This document shows, piece after piece, positions 46,566 through 56,990 of a stretch of 64,000 nucleotides of DNA (within the stretch, counting starts at the first letter, position 1; every line of letters begins with the position of its first letter). Below the pieces are notes generated by a model. The model did not search any database. It saw only the letters and a program-made list of their open reading frames with translations, and was not told the DNA's origin. Origin of the DNA: Clarkia xantiana subsp. parviflora (lineage: Eukaryota > Streptophyta > Magnoliopsida > Myrtales > Onagraceae); contig JAPTYO010000012.1 of NCBI GenBank assembly GCA_036873135.1, forward strand, positions 6,890,090-6,954,089. Direction: 5' to 3'. Made by a program: the position numbers and the translations under genes.

Positions 46566-48867
46566 TTGATTCGAACTTTGGGATTTCCTGCTACCTTTGA
46601 CTTAGGTCTCGCTGCTCTGTCGGAGAACCACCTGACTAGGTCTGATTACAATGAGCAGGTTACCTTAGGTGATATCTGTCCCTTAGATGAGCCTCTATAT
46701 CCTTTTCTCCCTTCCTTGGGGAATACCCGCGAGACGGTGACAGAGCCCCCTAGGGGGAAGGTCGTCGTTTACCCCTCCCAGATTCGATTTGGGTTGAGGC
46801 TGCCTTACTGCGATGATCTCGTAGAGTTGAGTAGGTTCTTTAGGATTTCTCCTGTGAACCTTGCTCCTAGTGCCCTCCGCGTCTGGGTGGGCTTCCGGGT
46901 GTTATGCCACTGGTACTCCTGGAAGTATTCATTGGTTCGGTTCCGATGCTTCTACCGGTTCCAATATCAGAGGAAGGTAGGCTTTGCGAGTTTCGTAACT
47001 CACCATCCGTCCCTCAAGGATTCCCGATTTGCTGATTTCGGGTTGAGTGGGGTCGAGTGGGATACCTCTCTCCGCTTCGTGGCCCGGAGTGACAACTCGG
47101 CGAGTCACTGGGCCAAGCATTATTTCTTCATCACGGATCGATATGTCACTTGGTCGGTCTTGAATGAGGATCGGTCCGATGGCTGGCCTGCCTTCGGGGA
47201 GTTCTCTCCTGTGGATTTAGAGACTATGAAGACGATCTACGAGAGTAACAGGACCCGATCATACTGCCCTGTGTCCTTAGTGACCGAGACGGATCTTTAT
47301 GAGGCAGGGATCAGTTTGACTCCTGACTCCGGGGGTTCGGTATGTTACTTAGTCTTCTCATCTTTATTTACTTTATGCTTTTCCTTTGTAGGTTGGTTTC
47401 ACGGAAAAACCTATAACGTGCAGGCAGCACCGGTCGATCTGAGCAAGAGGAAGGCTCCATCTAGCTCTACTCTGAAGAAGTCCCCCATGCTTGGGAAGAA
47501 GGCTGGGGCCTCTGGTATACTTCCTCCTGTTTGCTTCTTTATGGTATACTTGTGTTTTCCTTATCTTGTTTTGCTTACATTGCTAGGGCACTCTCCCTTG
47601 GTGACCGAGAGGGTTGTCTCCGTAGGCAAGGGCTCTGGACCTTCTAAGTCCAAGTCGCGGAGATCTGACTCTGAGGCCGGGGCCTCGGCTTTCAAGAGGA
47701 AGAAGGCTGCGGATCCTCCTTCGCCTGTTGTTCGTCCCACGACCCTGTCTCGTGATAAAGAGATGGTGGTCGAAGAGGCGTCTTCCCGAGCTGATAAAGG
47801 GAAGCGACCTGTTGGTGATGGTTCTTCTGCCCCCCAGCCGAGGGCACGGTCATCAGGTTCGATCTCCACCTTATCACTGATGCTTCTATGTTTATATTTT
47901 CCTTTGACTTGCTTCGTTTGTATAGGTGGGCCTCCGGCTTTGAGTCGGAAGGACTTCGCACGTCTTACTGACGAGGATGTCGTTGGGTCTGAGTGGACTC
48001 CTTTCGCTGGTTTGAAGGAGTTCCACCTTGATAGCGGCTCCTCTTTGCGGACTCCTGAGGTTGGCATCCGTGTACTTCGCGGTGCCATCCCTCCTGGCGA
48101 TCGTGCTACTCAGCCTAAGTCTCCTGGGGAGACTTGGCGCTTCGTTCAGGGTGTACTCTCTCGCTATGCGCCTGTGAGTTGTTCCTTACTTTCTCCTTTT
48201 TACTTTTATGTGGTTGGTTTTCCAGTTGCTCATCTCTTGTTTAAATTTTTAGGGTATGTCTGACATGGTGAAAATGTCATCCCTTGTTCTCGAGCTATCT
48301 GACGAGAAGAAGACTCTTGAGGACAGCCAGGTCTCCTTGAAGGCGGAGCTCGCCACTACTGCTGAGAGGGCGCGCTTATCCGATCTGAAGATGCAGGAGC
48401 TCAGGGACCAAGTGTCCTTACTTGAGACTACCGTAGGTAGCTTACGCCGGGAGGCTGAGGTTGCATCTTCACTCCATTCTGAGGAGTTGCGGAAGTTGGA
48501 GGCTAGGTGCCGGGCGGAGGAGAGGACTGTCGCAGTGTCTGAGTACAAGGCTTCCTCCGCCTTCACTGCTGACTATAGCGTGCGGCTCACTCAGGAGATG
48601 AACCAGTTTGGTGAGTATCTGGTTGATCATATTTTCCGCATTGATCCTCAGTTTCCAGTTGGCGATCTTGGTGATTTTGGGCCATACGCTACTGGTTACA
48701 TGGCTGTCCTTAGGGGTCAGGCTGCTGTTGCAGACGAGCCTGCCCCTACACAGGTGGATGCTACGCCTGTGAATATCGATACTTCAGACTCCTCCTCCTC
48801 TTCCTCCATCTCTGCTGGTGGTTCAGCCTCAGGGGGTCAGGGTGACTCCCCCGAAGGCTCTGATTGA
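46566..48867 (+). CDS. Opposite-strand spliced gene of element D (N-terminal transposon domain, basic linker, coiled coil)
   Basis: Proposed coding exons are 46566-47334, 47392-47514, 47587-47856, 47926-48173 and 48253-48867, giving a 674-codon frame once four introns of 57, 72, 69 and 79 bp are removed. Residues about 60-240 look like the plant 'putative gypsy-type transposon' domain (Pfam Transposase_28): a PYCDDLVELSRFF helix, LAPSALRVWVGFRVLC, then HWAKHYFFITD. A Ser/Lys/Arg-rich linker follows (KRKAPSSSTLKK, SKSKSRRSDSE, possible nuclear signals), then a PEVGIRVLRGAIPPGDR block, and a coiled coil from MSDMVKMSSLVLEL to about 48580, ending in a Ser/Gly-rich acidic tail. The first donor is uncertain: GTATGT at 47340 looks better than GTTCGG at 47335 but breaks the frame. 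The true start may lie upstream at the ATGA/GTGAGT near 46471. Function unknown. The gene is inside the LTRs and has homologues in B and C, so it belongs to the retroelement and not the host. Confidence 0.75.
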
Positions 48868-49253
48868 TGTATCGACATCTTGCTATCTTTGTATATATAA
48901 CAATACTCTTTCTCCCCTTTGATGGGTTGAGTATCTTTTAGGACTGCTGTGAGATTTTGTGTTACTTTCTCTTCTCGTATTTTGTCGTTGGCTGTGTGGT
49001 TCACTTGCCTTTATATTGGTACTTCGTATGCTTTTGTATGTACTCCTTTGATTATGGACTCTTCTCATGGTGTGTTTCCTTTACTTATCCTTCTTTCGTG
49101 TTTTCCTTCATGCCATACCTGCTATTTCATCAAGAAAAAACATTATGTGCTCTTCATATCACTTTACTTTGAAATTACTTTCTCATGGAATCCTTCTTAG
49201 TATGGTGTAATGTTCTCTTCTGATACCCTTTGAATGGTATGTATGGTATTGTT

Positions 49254-50165
49254 AGACCAAAGATACGCTCTTGGTGGGCGTCGAGTCTGTTCACGAGACA
49301 AGCTCTCGGAGGGCACTTAACGTTTCACAGGATAGGCTCCCGGAGGGCACAAGTTAGACCAAAGATACGCTCCTGGTTGGCGTCAAAATCTGTTCACGAG
49401 ACTGGCTCTCGGAGGGCACTTAACGTTTCACAGGATAGGCTCCCGGAGGGCACAGGTTAGACCAAAGATACGCTCCTGGTTGGCGTCGAAATCTGTTCAC
49501 GAGACTGGCTCTCGAAGGGCACTTAACGTTTCGCAGGATAGGCTCCCGGAGGGCACAGGTTAGACCAAAGATACACTCCTGGTTGGCGTCGAAACTGGTA
49601 GTTTGAAATCTACCTCAAGATACGCTCTTGGGGGCGTCGAATCTGGTAGTGTTTTATCTACCTCAAGATACCCTCTTGGGGGCGTTGAATCTGGTAGGTT
49701 GCAAATCTACCTCAAGATACGCTCCTGGGGGCGTCGAAATTCGTAGTTTTTGGAAACCACTCTCAAGATACGCTCTTGGTGCGTCGAAGGTCGTAGTATA
49801 GAAACTACTCTCAAGATACGCTATTGGGGGCGTCGAAGGTCGTAGTATGAACACTACTCTCAAGATACGCTCCTGGGGGCGTCGAAATTCGTAGTTTTTG
49901 GAAACCACTCTCAAGATACGCTCTTGGTGCGTCGAAGGTCGCAGTATTGAAACTACTCTCAAGATACGCTCTTGGGGGCGTCGAAGGTCGTAGTATGAAC
50001 ACTACTCTCAAGATACGCTCTTGGGGGCGTCGAGGGTCGTAGTATAAAACTACTCTCAAGATACGCTCTTGGGGGAGTCAAAATCTGTTCGCGGGATAGG
50101 CTCCCGGAGGGCACAGAGTTCGTAGTTTTTAGAACTACTCTCAAGATACGCTGGGCGTCGAATCT
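49254..50165. repeat. Hairpin-unit tandem array of element D
   Basis: Same organisation as 27537-28330: first about 100-bp units with CGAGA-CTGGC-TCTCG or CGAGA-CAAGC-TCTCG, then about 50-bp units with CAAGA-TACGC-TCTTG and GTAGT...ACTAC or GGTAG...CTACC. It starts about 390 bases after the stop of the opposite-strand gene and ends shortly before the gag polyprotein stop. Confidence 0.92.
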
Positions 50166-50430
50166 GTTGTTGACTTGAAGTCATATCTGTGTAAGGATAA
50201 CTTCATGATTATATCACCACATTCATTGGAAAATACCTTTGAAAGAAATCCTACTCCCTTAAGAGCATTCATGTTTTTCGTACACATGGGGTGCCTTGGG
50301 GGGATCCAGACACCCTTTGGAGGAAATCAAAGATAGTTGTAGAGTTGGAGTACCTTCGTGAGTTCTCCTTCTCAAAAGTTGTTTTTGGAAAACTTAGAAA
50401 GCTTGAACATGCAAAGTTCTAAATATGAAA

Positions 50431-53400
50431 CTAAGGATATGGGGTGGTCGATTTGTCTGTTGCCACGTACTCCTGTAGGCCTCCATTGTAAATCAACTCT
50501 TCCACTTCTATCTTTAGTACCATCCAATTGTTGGTTTGATGCCCCCAAGTCCCATGGTACTCACACCATCCCTGTGTATCTCTTCCTAGGAAGGCCTTGC
50601 CCTCCTCTCTGCATGTGGGTAGCTCCTTCTTGAGGTGCTTCTGAAAAATTTCTTCTGTGCTCACTGTAAGGGGTGTGAATTTGAAATTTACACATCCTTC
50701 CAGTGTGTCAGTCTCTCCTTCTTTCTCCGGGACTTCATCCCATTGCTCCATCTCCTTTGCAAACGCCTTGTCTAGCTTTTCCTTGAGCTGTCTCATCGTG
50801 TTTGTCATGACCATCTCATAAAGCCCTCCATAGGCCTCAAATGAGTTTGGATGCATGTTTCTAATGAAGGCTCTGACGGCTTCTCCTCTTGTGATGTCCA
50901 TATTGGCACCATAACTGGAGAATCTTTCGAAGTAGCTTGACACTGGCTCCCATGGCATTTGCTTGATGTCATCAATGTGTCGGAAGCCTCTTATGATGGA
51001 GTCTCTTGTTCTGTTTCCTTGTGCAGTTTCTGGTTGCCAAGGTATGCTTGTTACCTTTACAGCCTTGCTCATGTGTCTCTTCTTAGCCATTCTTTGAAAA
51101 AACTGTCTGCTCAGGCGGAGTGCAACTCCGTTCTTCATTTTTGTTTCCCTTTGTTTCCTCCTTATCTTCTTCTTGGCTTGGTTGGTCCCTACCATGACCA
51201 TTGCTACTGTGTCTGTCCTGTGTGATCCACGTCTCATGGAGTTCACGTAGCATTGCCTTGCCGTGCGTTGGTCACCCAGGACTTCTCCAACTCCATTCTC
51301 AGTGATGTACTTCAGTTTCTGGTGTACGGTGGATGGCACGATTTCATATGGATTTATGGTTGTTCTTCCTAGGATCCCGTTGTAGGCTCTCAAGCTTTCA
51401 ACCACCAAGAAGTTAATGTTCACCTTCAGCTGTGTCCATCCTTGGCCCATGGTCACTGACAGTGTTATCATTCCCAGGGGGTAACTTGTTGCCCCTGAGA
51501 AGCCAACCAGAGGGAAGTTGACTGGTTTGATGTCTGCCTTTGTTTTCCCCATCTCCTCTAGGACCCTTAGGCTTAGGAGGTCTGCTGAGCTGCCCCCATC
51601 TACCAGTATTCTCTTTACATCAAAATTATCAATGTCTATCGTGATGACTAACGCATCGTCATGTGGGAAGACAATGTGGCCCTTGTCCTTCTCCGAGAAT
51701 TCAATCTTCATCTCCTCTCCTTCTCGTGGCCTTTTCCTCCACCTTGGCACTGAACTCAGTTTTGATGCGTAAACCTCCCTTGCATTAGCAGTTGGGCCAC
51801 CTGATGCCACTCCTCCGTGTATCATGTTTATGGTTCCTCTCTTGTTGGGTGGAGGATTGTAGTCTACCTTGCTCTTGCCTTTGTCCCTGTATGATGGCCC
51901 TAACTGTATGCTGTTGCCCCCATGATCCACGAACTGCTTTAGTTCTCCCCTTTGGATGACATTGTTGATGCTTAGATTTAGGCTGAAGCATTCATTCGTG
52001 TCATGCCCGTATGCTTCATGGTTATCACACCATCTATCCTTGTTTGTCCCCACCATTGGGGCTCTCCACCTTGCAGGGGGTAACCAGAGTTTCTGATTCC
52101 GCATCTCTCTGAGGACAGTAGCTGGAGTGGCGTTCAATGGGATGAACTTGATGACATTGATTTCCCTAGCTTTCAGTGGTTCGCCCATTTGATTTCTTTG
52201 CTGGGGCGGACGCCATTCCTGCTGCCTTGTGTGTTGAGGTGGCTTTCCTCTGTTCGGCTTTGCATTGTCTTCCTTAGCTGCTTGAATCTTGGCTTTCTTA
52301 CTTGCTCTGTGCCTCTCCAGGTCTATATGAGTTTTTACTCTCCCTGCTAGCTCTTCTAAGGTGCTTGCTGGTTTCTTGGCCATCCTTTCTGCCAGCGTGG
52401 ACCCGAAGCGGCCTAGGTTTCTAATGAAGGCTCGTATTATCTCACCCTCAGTGATGTCGCCCTGGATGTCTGCTATGTTTTGGTTAAACCTAGTGTAGTA
52501 ACTGGCCAAGGATTCATCATTTTCTTGCTTCACGTCATCGATGGAGCCTGTTCCTTTGAGGAGCTTCCTTTCTCCTAGATATCTCTGAAGGAATTTCGCC
52601 TTTAGCTGCTCCCATGAGTGGATGCTCTCAGAGGGTAGGCTGAAGAACCAGTGTGAGGCCACCCCTGATAGGGTGTTTGGAAATAGGAGTGCCTTGTATC
52701 TTTCATCAGTAGTTCTCCCAAATAGGGAGGCTTCATGCTGTTGAATATGCTCCAAAGGGTCTCCCTTGCCATTGTATTTTGCAATCTGGACTGTATGCAG
52801 GGAGTCCGGCACCTTGCTCATCTCCAATTCCCTCGTGAAAGGGTGGTTCATTTTGTCACTTAGACAGTGCAAGCCGTGTTTCTTTGACTCATTCATTTTC
52901 CTTGTTATCATTGCCTCTATTTCTTCCGGAGTGATCAATATCGGTGTCGGAGTGTAATCTCTCTGATAGCCTCCGTAGTTATAGATAGGGCTTGCCGGGA
53001 TCCCTTGTCCGTATTGATACGGACTGTAGGTGTATCCTTGGTGTCCCTGCTGGGGTGCTTCATAGAATTCTTGCCTCCTTGGAGGTCTTGTTTGTCTGTC
53101 CTCCCCCAGTGGGGTGTAAGCCCTGGCGTTCTGCTGTTGCCTAGGAGGCACGAATTGTTGCCTTCCCTCTGGGGGTGGCTCCTGGTAATTTCTTCTTTGC
53201 TCCTCTCGCTGCCCTGCTCGAGGGTGCGAGTGGTGCTCTTCCGTTGGGATCTGTTCCTCTTCATGAGCTTCTGTATTTGTCCCCTGGGTGTATGCCGGCC
53301 TTGTGTATGTTGTGTGGGCGCGGTTGTTATTTCCTTGGGCCGGCATCCCATACGGGTATCCTTGGGGTTGCGCCTCGTAGTAATATCCCTCAGGAGGTGC

Positions 53401-53667
53401 TGTGTGTTGGGATGGCACTCCCTGTTGCTCCCTCTCTCTTTGTGGCCTCCTTGCCAAAGGGGTTGAGGCTGTGGAGGACTCAGCCCCAGCTGGGCGTGAG
53501 GGTCCTCCCTCCTGGTTGTTGTGTTGAGGAGGCTGTGGGGTTCCTTGAGGTTCTGGTTGCACTGGCAGTTTCCCTCTGTTGGGCTGCCTTCCCGGGGGTA
53601 TAGGTTCTCTTCTTCGCCTATTGCCCCCAGGTGGGCGGTGGTGCCTAGACACCATGCTATTCGTCAT
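50431..53667 (-). CDS. Gag-protease-second gag polyprotein of element D
   Basis: A single 1078-codon frame starting 34 bases after the primer site. Residues 1-270 are Pro/Gln/Arg-rich. The capsid (Retrotrans_gag-like) domain spans about 295-430 (KYNGKGDPLEHI, SHWFFSLP, YYTRFNQN). A zinc-knuckle-like C-x2-H-x4-H-x4-C (WCDNHEAYGHDTNEC) is near 550. The protease is near 680-800 with catalytic VDGGSS (about 689) and a PLVGFSGATSYPLG block. After the protease, where RT should begin, the frame instead carries a second C-terminal capsid half (about 900-985, SSYFERFSSYGANMD, EAVRAFIRNM) and a second finger-like block (WCEYHGTWGHQTNNW, about 1039) whose last Cys is Trp. It stops 41 codons later. No RT follows. 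It should build and process a particle but cannot copy itself. Confidence 0.92.
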   Translation of the reverse strand: MTNSMVSRHHRPPGGNRRRREPIPPGRQPNRGKLPVQPEPQGTPQPPQHNNQEGGPSRPAGAESSTASTPLARRPQREREQQGVPSQHTAPPEGYYYEAQPQGYPYGMPAQGNNNRAHTTYTRPAYTQGTNTEAHEEEQIPTEEHHSHPRAGQREEQRRNYQEPPPEGRQQFVPPRQQQNARAYTPLGEDRQTRPPRRQEFYEAPQQGHQGYTYSPYQYGQGIPASPIYNYGGYQRDYTPTPILITPEEIEAMITRKMNESKKHGLHCLSDKMNHPFTRELEMSKVPDSLHTVQIAKYNGKGDPLEHIQQHEASLFGRTTDERYKALLFPNTLSGVASHWFFSLPSESIHSWEQLKAKFLQRYLGERKLLKGTGSIDDVKQENDESLASYYTRFNQNIADIQGDITEGEIIRAFIRNLGRFGSTLAERMAKKPASTLEELAGRVKTHIDLERHRASKKAKIQAAKEDNAKPNRGKPPQHTRQQEWRPPQQRNQMGEPLKAREINVIKFIPLNATPATVLREMRNQKLWLPPARWRAPMVGTNKDRWCDNHEAYGHDTNECFSLNLSINNVIQRGELKQFVDHGGNSIQLGPSYRDKGKSKVDYNPPPNKRGTINMIHGGVASGGPTANAREVYASKLSSVPRWRKRPREGEEMKIEFSEKDKGHIVFPHDDALVITIDIDNFDVKRILVDGGSSADLLSLRVLEEMGKTKADIKPVNFPLVGFSGATSYPLGMITLSVTMGQGWTQLKVNINFLVVESLRAYNGILGRTTINPYEIVPSTVHQKLKYITENGVGEVLGDQRTARQCYVNSMRRGSHRTDTVAMVMVGTNQAKKKIRRKQRETKMKNGVALRLSRQFFQRMAKKRHMSKAVKVTSIPWQPETAQGNRTRDSIIRGFRHIDDIKQMPWEPVSSYFERFSSYGANMDITRGEAVRAFIRNMHPNSFEAYGGLYEMVMTNTMRQLKEKLDKAFAKEMEQWDEVPEKEGETDTLEGCVNFKFTPLTVSTEEIFQKHLKKELPTCREEGKAFLGRDTQGWCEYHGTWGHQTNNWMVLKIEVEELIYNGGLQEYVATDKSTTPYP

Positions 53668-53700
53668 TGCTCTTGTTATTGCCAGGCTTTCTGTCCGAAG

Positions 53701-53718
53701 CCCACAGACGGCGCCAAG
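53701..53718 (-). promoter_or_regulatory. Primer binding site of element D
   Basis: CTTGGCGCCGTCTGTGGG on the minus strand directly after the LTR end, identical to C. Confidence 0.88.
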
Positions 53719-54572
53719 TGTTAAGTTCCGAGTCTAGGGTCAACGGGCGGTCGACTCAAGTCTCGTTCCTCACTGGAGATGTTGCGGATTCGATGCTCTC
53801 GGGTTGTGCTGTCCTAACTCGTGTCCTTCCGTCTTTAGCTTCTCTTCCCTTCTCACCCTGCAAAAGGGGCAATACCAGGCACAGAGGGGGGGGGGGGGTG
53901 GTGCCTGATGAACCCTCTCCGATGCCTAAGTTAGTACGGTTTTAGAGAGATAAAGCTAGAGAGATGTCAGAGCAAAATTATGCAACTTGCCAAGATGATC
54001 GAATGAATAGTGGAGGTGTGGTATTTATAGGCAACGGTGTCATTAAGGTGGCTTAATGACATCGTTAACCTTTAAACACAGTTAATTAACCTTTAAGTAC
54101 GTAATTAAGACCTTAGGATACGGAGAAGGTTGGCGGAAATAAACCAAGTATGGGAGTCCAAGAATGGTGCCGGGGCCCTTGGGGGGAAGGAAAATCCGAC
54201 CCCCAAGGGTAGGGGTTGGGTGAGGCCACCCAACCCCTCCTAGGGGAGATAGGGTTGGCCAACCCTATCTCCCCTAGGGGAGATCGGGTTGGCCAACCCT
54301 ATCTCCCCTAGGGGAGATCGGGTTGGCCAACCCTATCTCCCCTAGGGGAGATCGGGTTGGTGGACCCGATCTCCCCTAGGGGAGGTCAGGTGTGGGCACC
54401 CGACCTCACCTAGGTGAGTCTAACTTGGCCGGACGAGCGCTTCGGCCTCGTCCGGACCGTTGGTGTTTTCGTGAAGTGTTCGGGTTGAAGTTTCGATTTA
54501 CAATCATTAACGGGGTGATAAAAATAAAACGATTCGGAAGTCAACGGGTTCAAATTGGGCGTATATCCATCA
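53719..54572 (-). repeat. 5' LTR of element D (right copy)
   Basis: Matches 44177-44966 with scattered substitutions and a longer palindrome array (54172-54420). TATA box is the complement of 54022-54029. Confidence 0.93.
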
Positions 54573-54849
54573 CATGGTGGGTGAAATTTTTTCGTAGAAA
54601 CTCTTTGAAGCGCTCACGTTTCACACGGTTGCGGCATTGGTTGAAGTGGCCATCCAACCTGCAAAAGAGTAGGGACATTCAAATCTCAAGAAAAAATTAA
54701 GTACAATTTAACGCACCTCAGCGCTAGATATCTCAAGTGTGCAATTTGTTCGTTGTGCAACTGGATGACTGCATGTTCTTTTTTGTTGCCCCATTTAGCC
54801 GGCATAACTTATGTGTACATGATACCTTAACCAAGGGTACCTGAAAAGG

Positions 54850-56990
54850 GTGAATGAAAAATCAGTGTACAGAATATGAGAAATCCTGCATGATTATTTG
54901 AAAACTCTAATGTCATTAATTTCATAATTTTGATTACTTTTTTGAAAATGAATCAAAATTTATGATCAAATGTGTTTTGCACCATCATGGAGTTTACTGA
55001 GTTTGCTGAGTGCATTATCTGGCTCGAACGCATGACAAATGCTCAAAACAAAGTTTTTTTCAAAAAGGTTTTCTCGTCCTTTGTTTAAACTCGAATAGTA
55101 GCACTCAACTGCACAGTTAAACTATTTTCCCAAAAAGAATCAAAACTCCCATTTTTTAAATGCTCGCTCATGCGAATGTTTGAAATGACGATCTTGCCAA
55201 AAAAAGTGCAATACACCTTGGATAAAAACGAATGACACTTTGAATTTTTTTTTTTTAAATGCTCATGCATGCTCGAAAGTTAAAATTCTAATGTTAAGAA
55301 AGTTACAACTTACAACATATTACCTGAATGACGCATGTGAAATGCATTTTTGAAAGTTAAAATTCTATTCTAAGAACTTACAGCAGTTTACCTGAATAAT
55401 GCATATGAAATGAATATTTTGAAATGAAAAATTTCAGGTGGATTTTTCTTAAAATAATGCAATTGAGATGCATGCGTGAATTTGAAAGCTCTATAGCTAA
55501 AAAAAACTCACAATTTACTTGAAATGTTTTTTTTTATAAAAAAAAGTAATGCATATTGAATGCGTGCTTTTTTTAAAAAAAATCAGGTAAAAAGGTTTTT
55601 TTTGAAAATGATGCATATGCAATTCATGTTTGAATTTAAAAAAAAAAAAACTCTAAGAGCCAGAAAGGAATTACAAATTTTCCTAATTTTTAAAAAAAAA
55701 TGATGCACTAACAGAATTTTACAACTTTCATGAAAAGTTTTTTTCAAAAAAATAATGCGTATGAAACACATGTTTGAAATAAAACCTTCTGGTAAGTAGT
55801 TTTGAAAACAACACATGGAATACATGTTTGAAACTAAAGGTTCTATGACTAAGAATGTGTACAATCTATCAACATATTACTTTTCCTAAAACAATGCACA
55901 TGCGATGCACATGAGTTGCATACTTGAGAAGAAAGTTCTACAGTCAAGATAATTTACAAGTTATCTAAAAATATTTTTTTGTTTTTTTTGTTTTTTTAAT
56001 GGGGAAAAAAACAATGCATCTTGGTTGCTCAAAATTCAGAATCATGCGATTTTTTTTTAAAGGATGCATATGAGATGCACAAAAATAAATACAAGATGCA
56101 AACTTAAAAATAAAAGTTCTACAACTGAGAAAAATTACAATTTACCTGAAAGTTTTTTTTCGAAAATAATGCATATGATATGCACGTTTTTTATTAAAAA
56201 TTCAGATAAAATGTTTTTTAAACAAAGAGCCCTAAAACTAAGAGAGCTTACGTTTTATCTAATTTTTTTTTTAAATTAATGCATATTAGATGCATTATTA
56301 AAATAAAAATTTAGATAAAAAAGTTTTTTTAAAATGATGCATATGGAATGCACGTTCGAAATTGGAAGCTCTAACAGTTGAAGCGGAATTACAAATTTTC
56401 CTAATTTTTTGTTTTTTGTTTTTTGTTTTCTTTTTTAAAATAATGCATATGCAATACACTAACCAAAATTACAACTTACCTGAAAAGTTTTTTTTTTAAA
56501 AAAAATAATGCGTACAAAACACATGTTTAAAATAAAAAATTCAGGTAAGAGGGTTTTTTTTTTAAAGAAAAAACAATGCATAAAAAATGCATGTTTGGAA
56601 AGAATTTTTTTCCAACTGAATGACTAACTACTTAGCTGAATTTTTTTTTTTTTTTTTTTTTAACAGTGCATCTGAAACACATGTTTAGAAATAAAAATCT
56701 ACAACTAAGGGATTAACTACTTAGCTAAAAATATTTTTTTTGGTTTTTTCTGAAAATAATGTATACAAAATGAATTTTAAAATTAGAAGCTCTAAGGAAC
56801 GTACGTTTGAAATGAGAGTTTTACCTAAGAGACATGCTGCAAATATGATTTTTTGTTTTGTTTTTTTTTTTTTAAGATAAAACGGGATGCATGCTCATAA
56901 ATAAAAGTTACACAGTTAGAAAAACTTACAGTTTATCTTACAACCTCTTTACAAAAAAAAAAACACGGATAAAACACGACATGTTAGGGG
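54850..56990. repeat. Degenerate long-unit repeat region of element E
   Basis: Some fifteen diverged copies of a 110-150 bp unit built on ATGCATATGAAATGCATG, a GTTTGAAATAAAAGTTC segment, TACAACTTACCTGAA and long T/A runs. Copies are too diverged for exact borders. ATGCATAT and its complement make each unit partly palindromic. No coding function. Confidence 0.8.

Larger units (their letters stand above)
44172..54577 (-). mobile_element. Gypsy element D (gag-protease-gag, no pol, opposite-strand gene)
   Basis: LTRs at 44177-44966 and 53719-54572, target duplication CATGG (44172-44176, 54573-54577), minus-strand primer site 53701-53718 and purine tract 44967-44984. The only sense gene is a 1078-codon gag-protease-gag frame. 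The plus strand holds a complete-looking spliced gene at about 45514-48867 and a hairpin array at 49254-50165. No RT, RNase H or integrase motif is found between the LTRs. Confidence 0.93.

Noticed and set aside
46566..48867. A normal host gene with five exons
   Set aside because: It lies inside the LTRs of element D, which have a matching target duplication, and homologous exons occur inside elements B and C. It is a retroelement gene.
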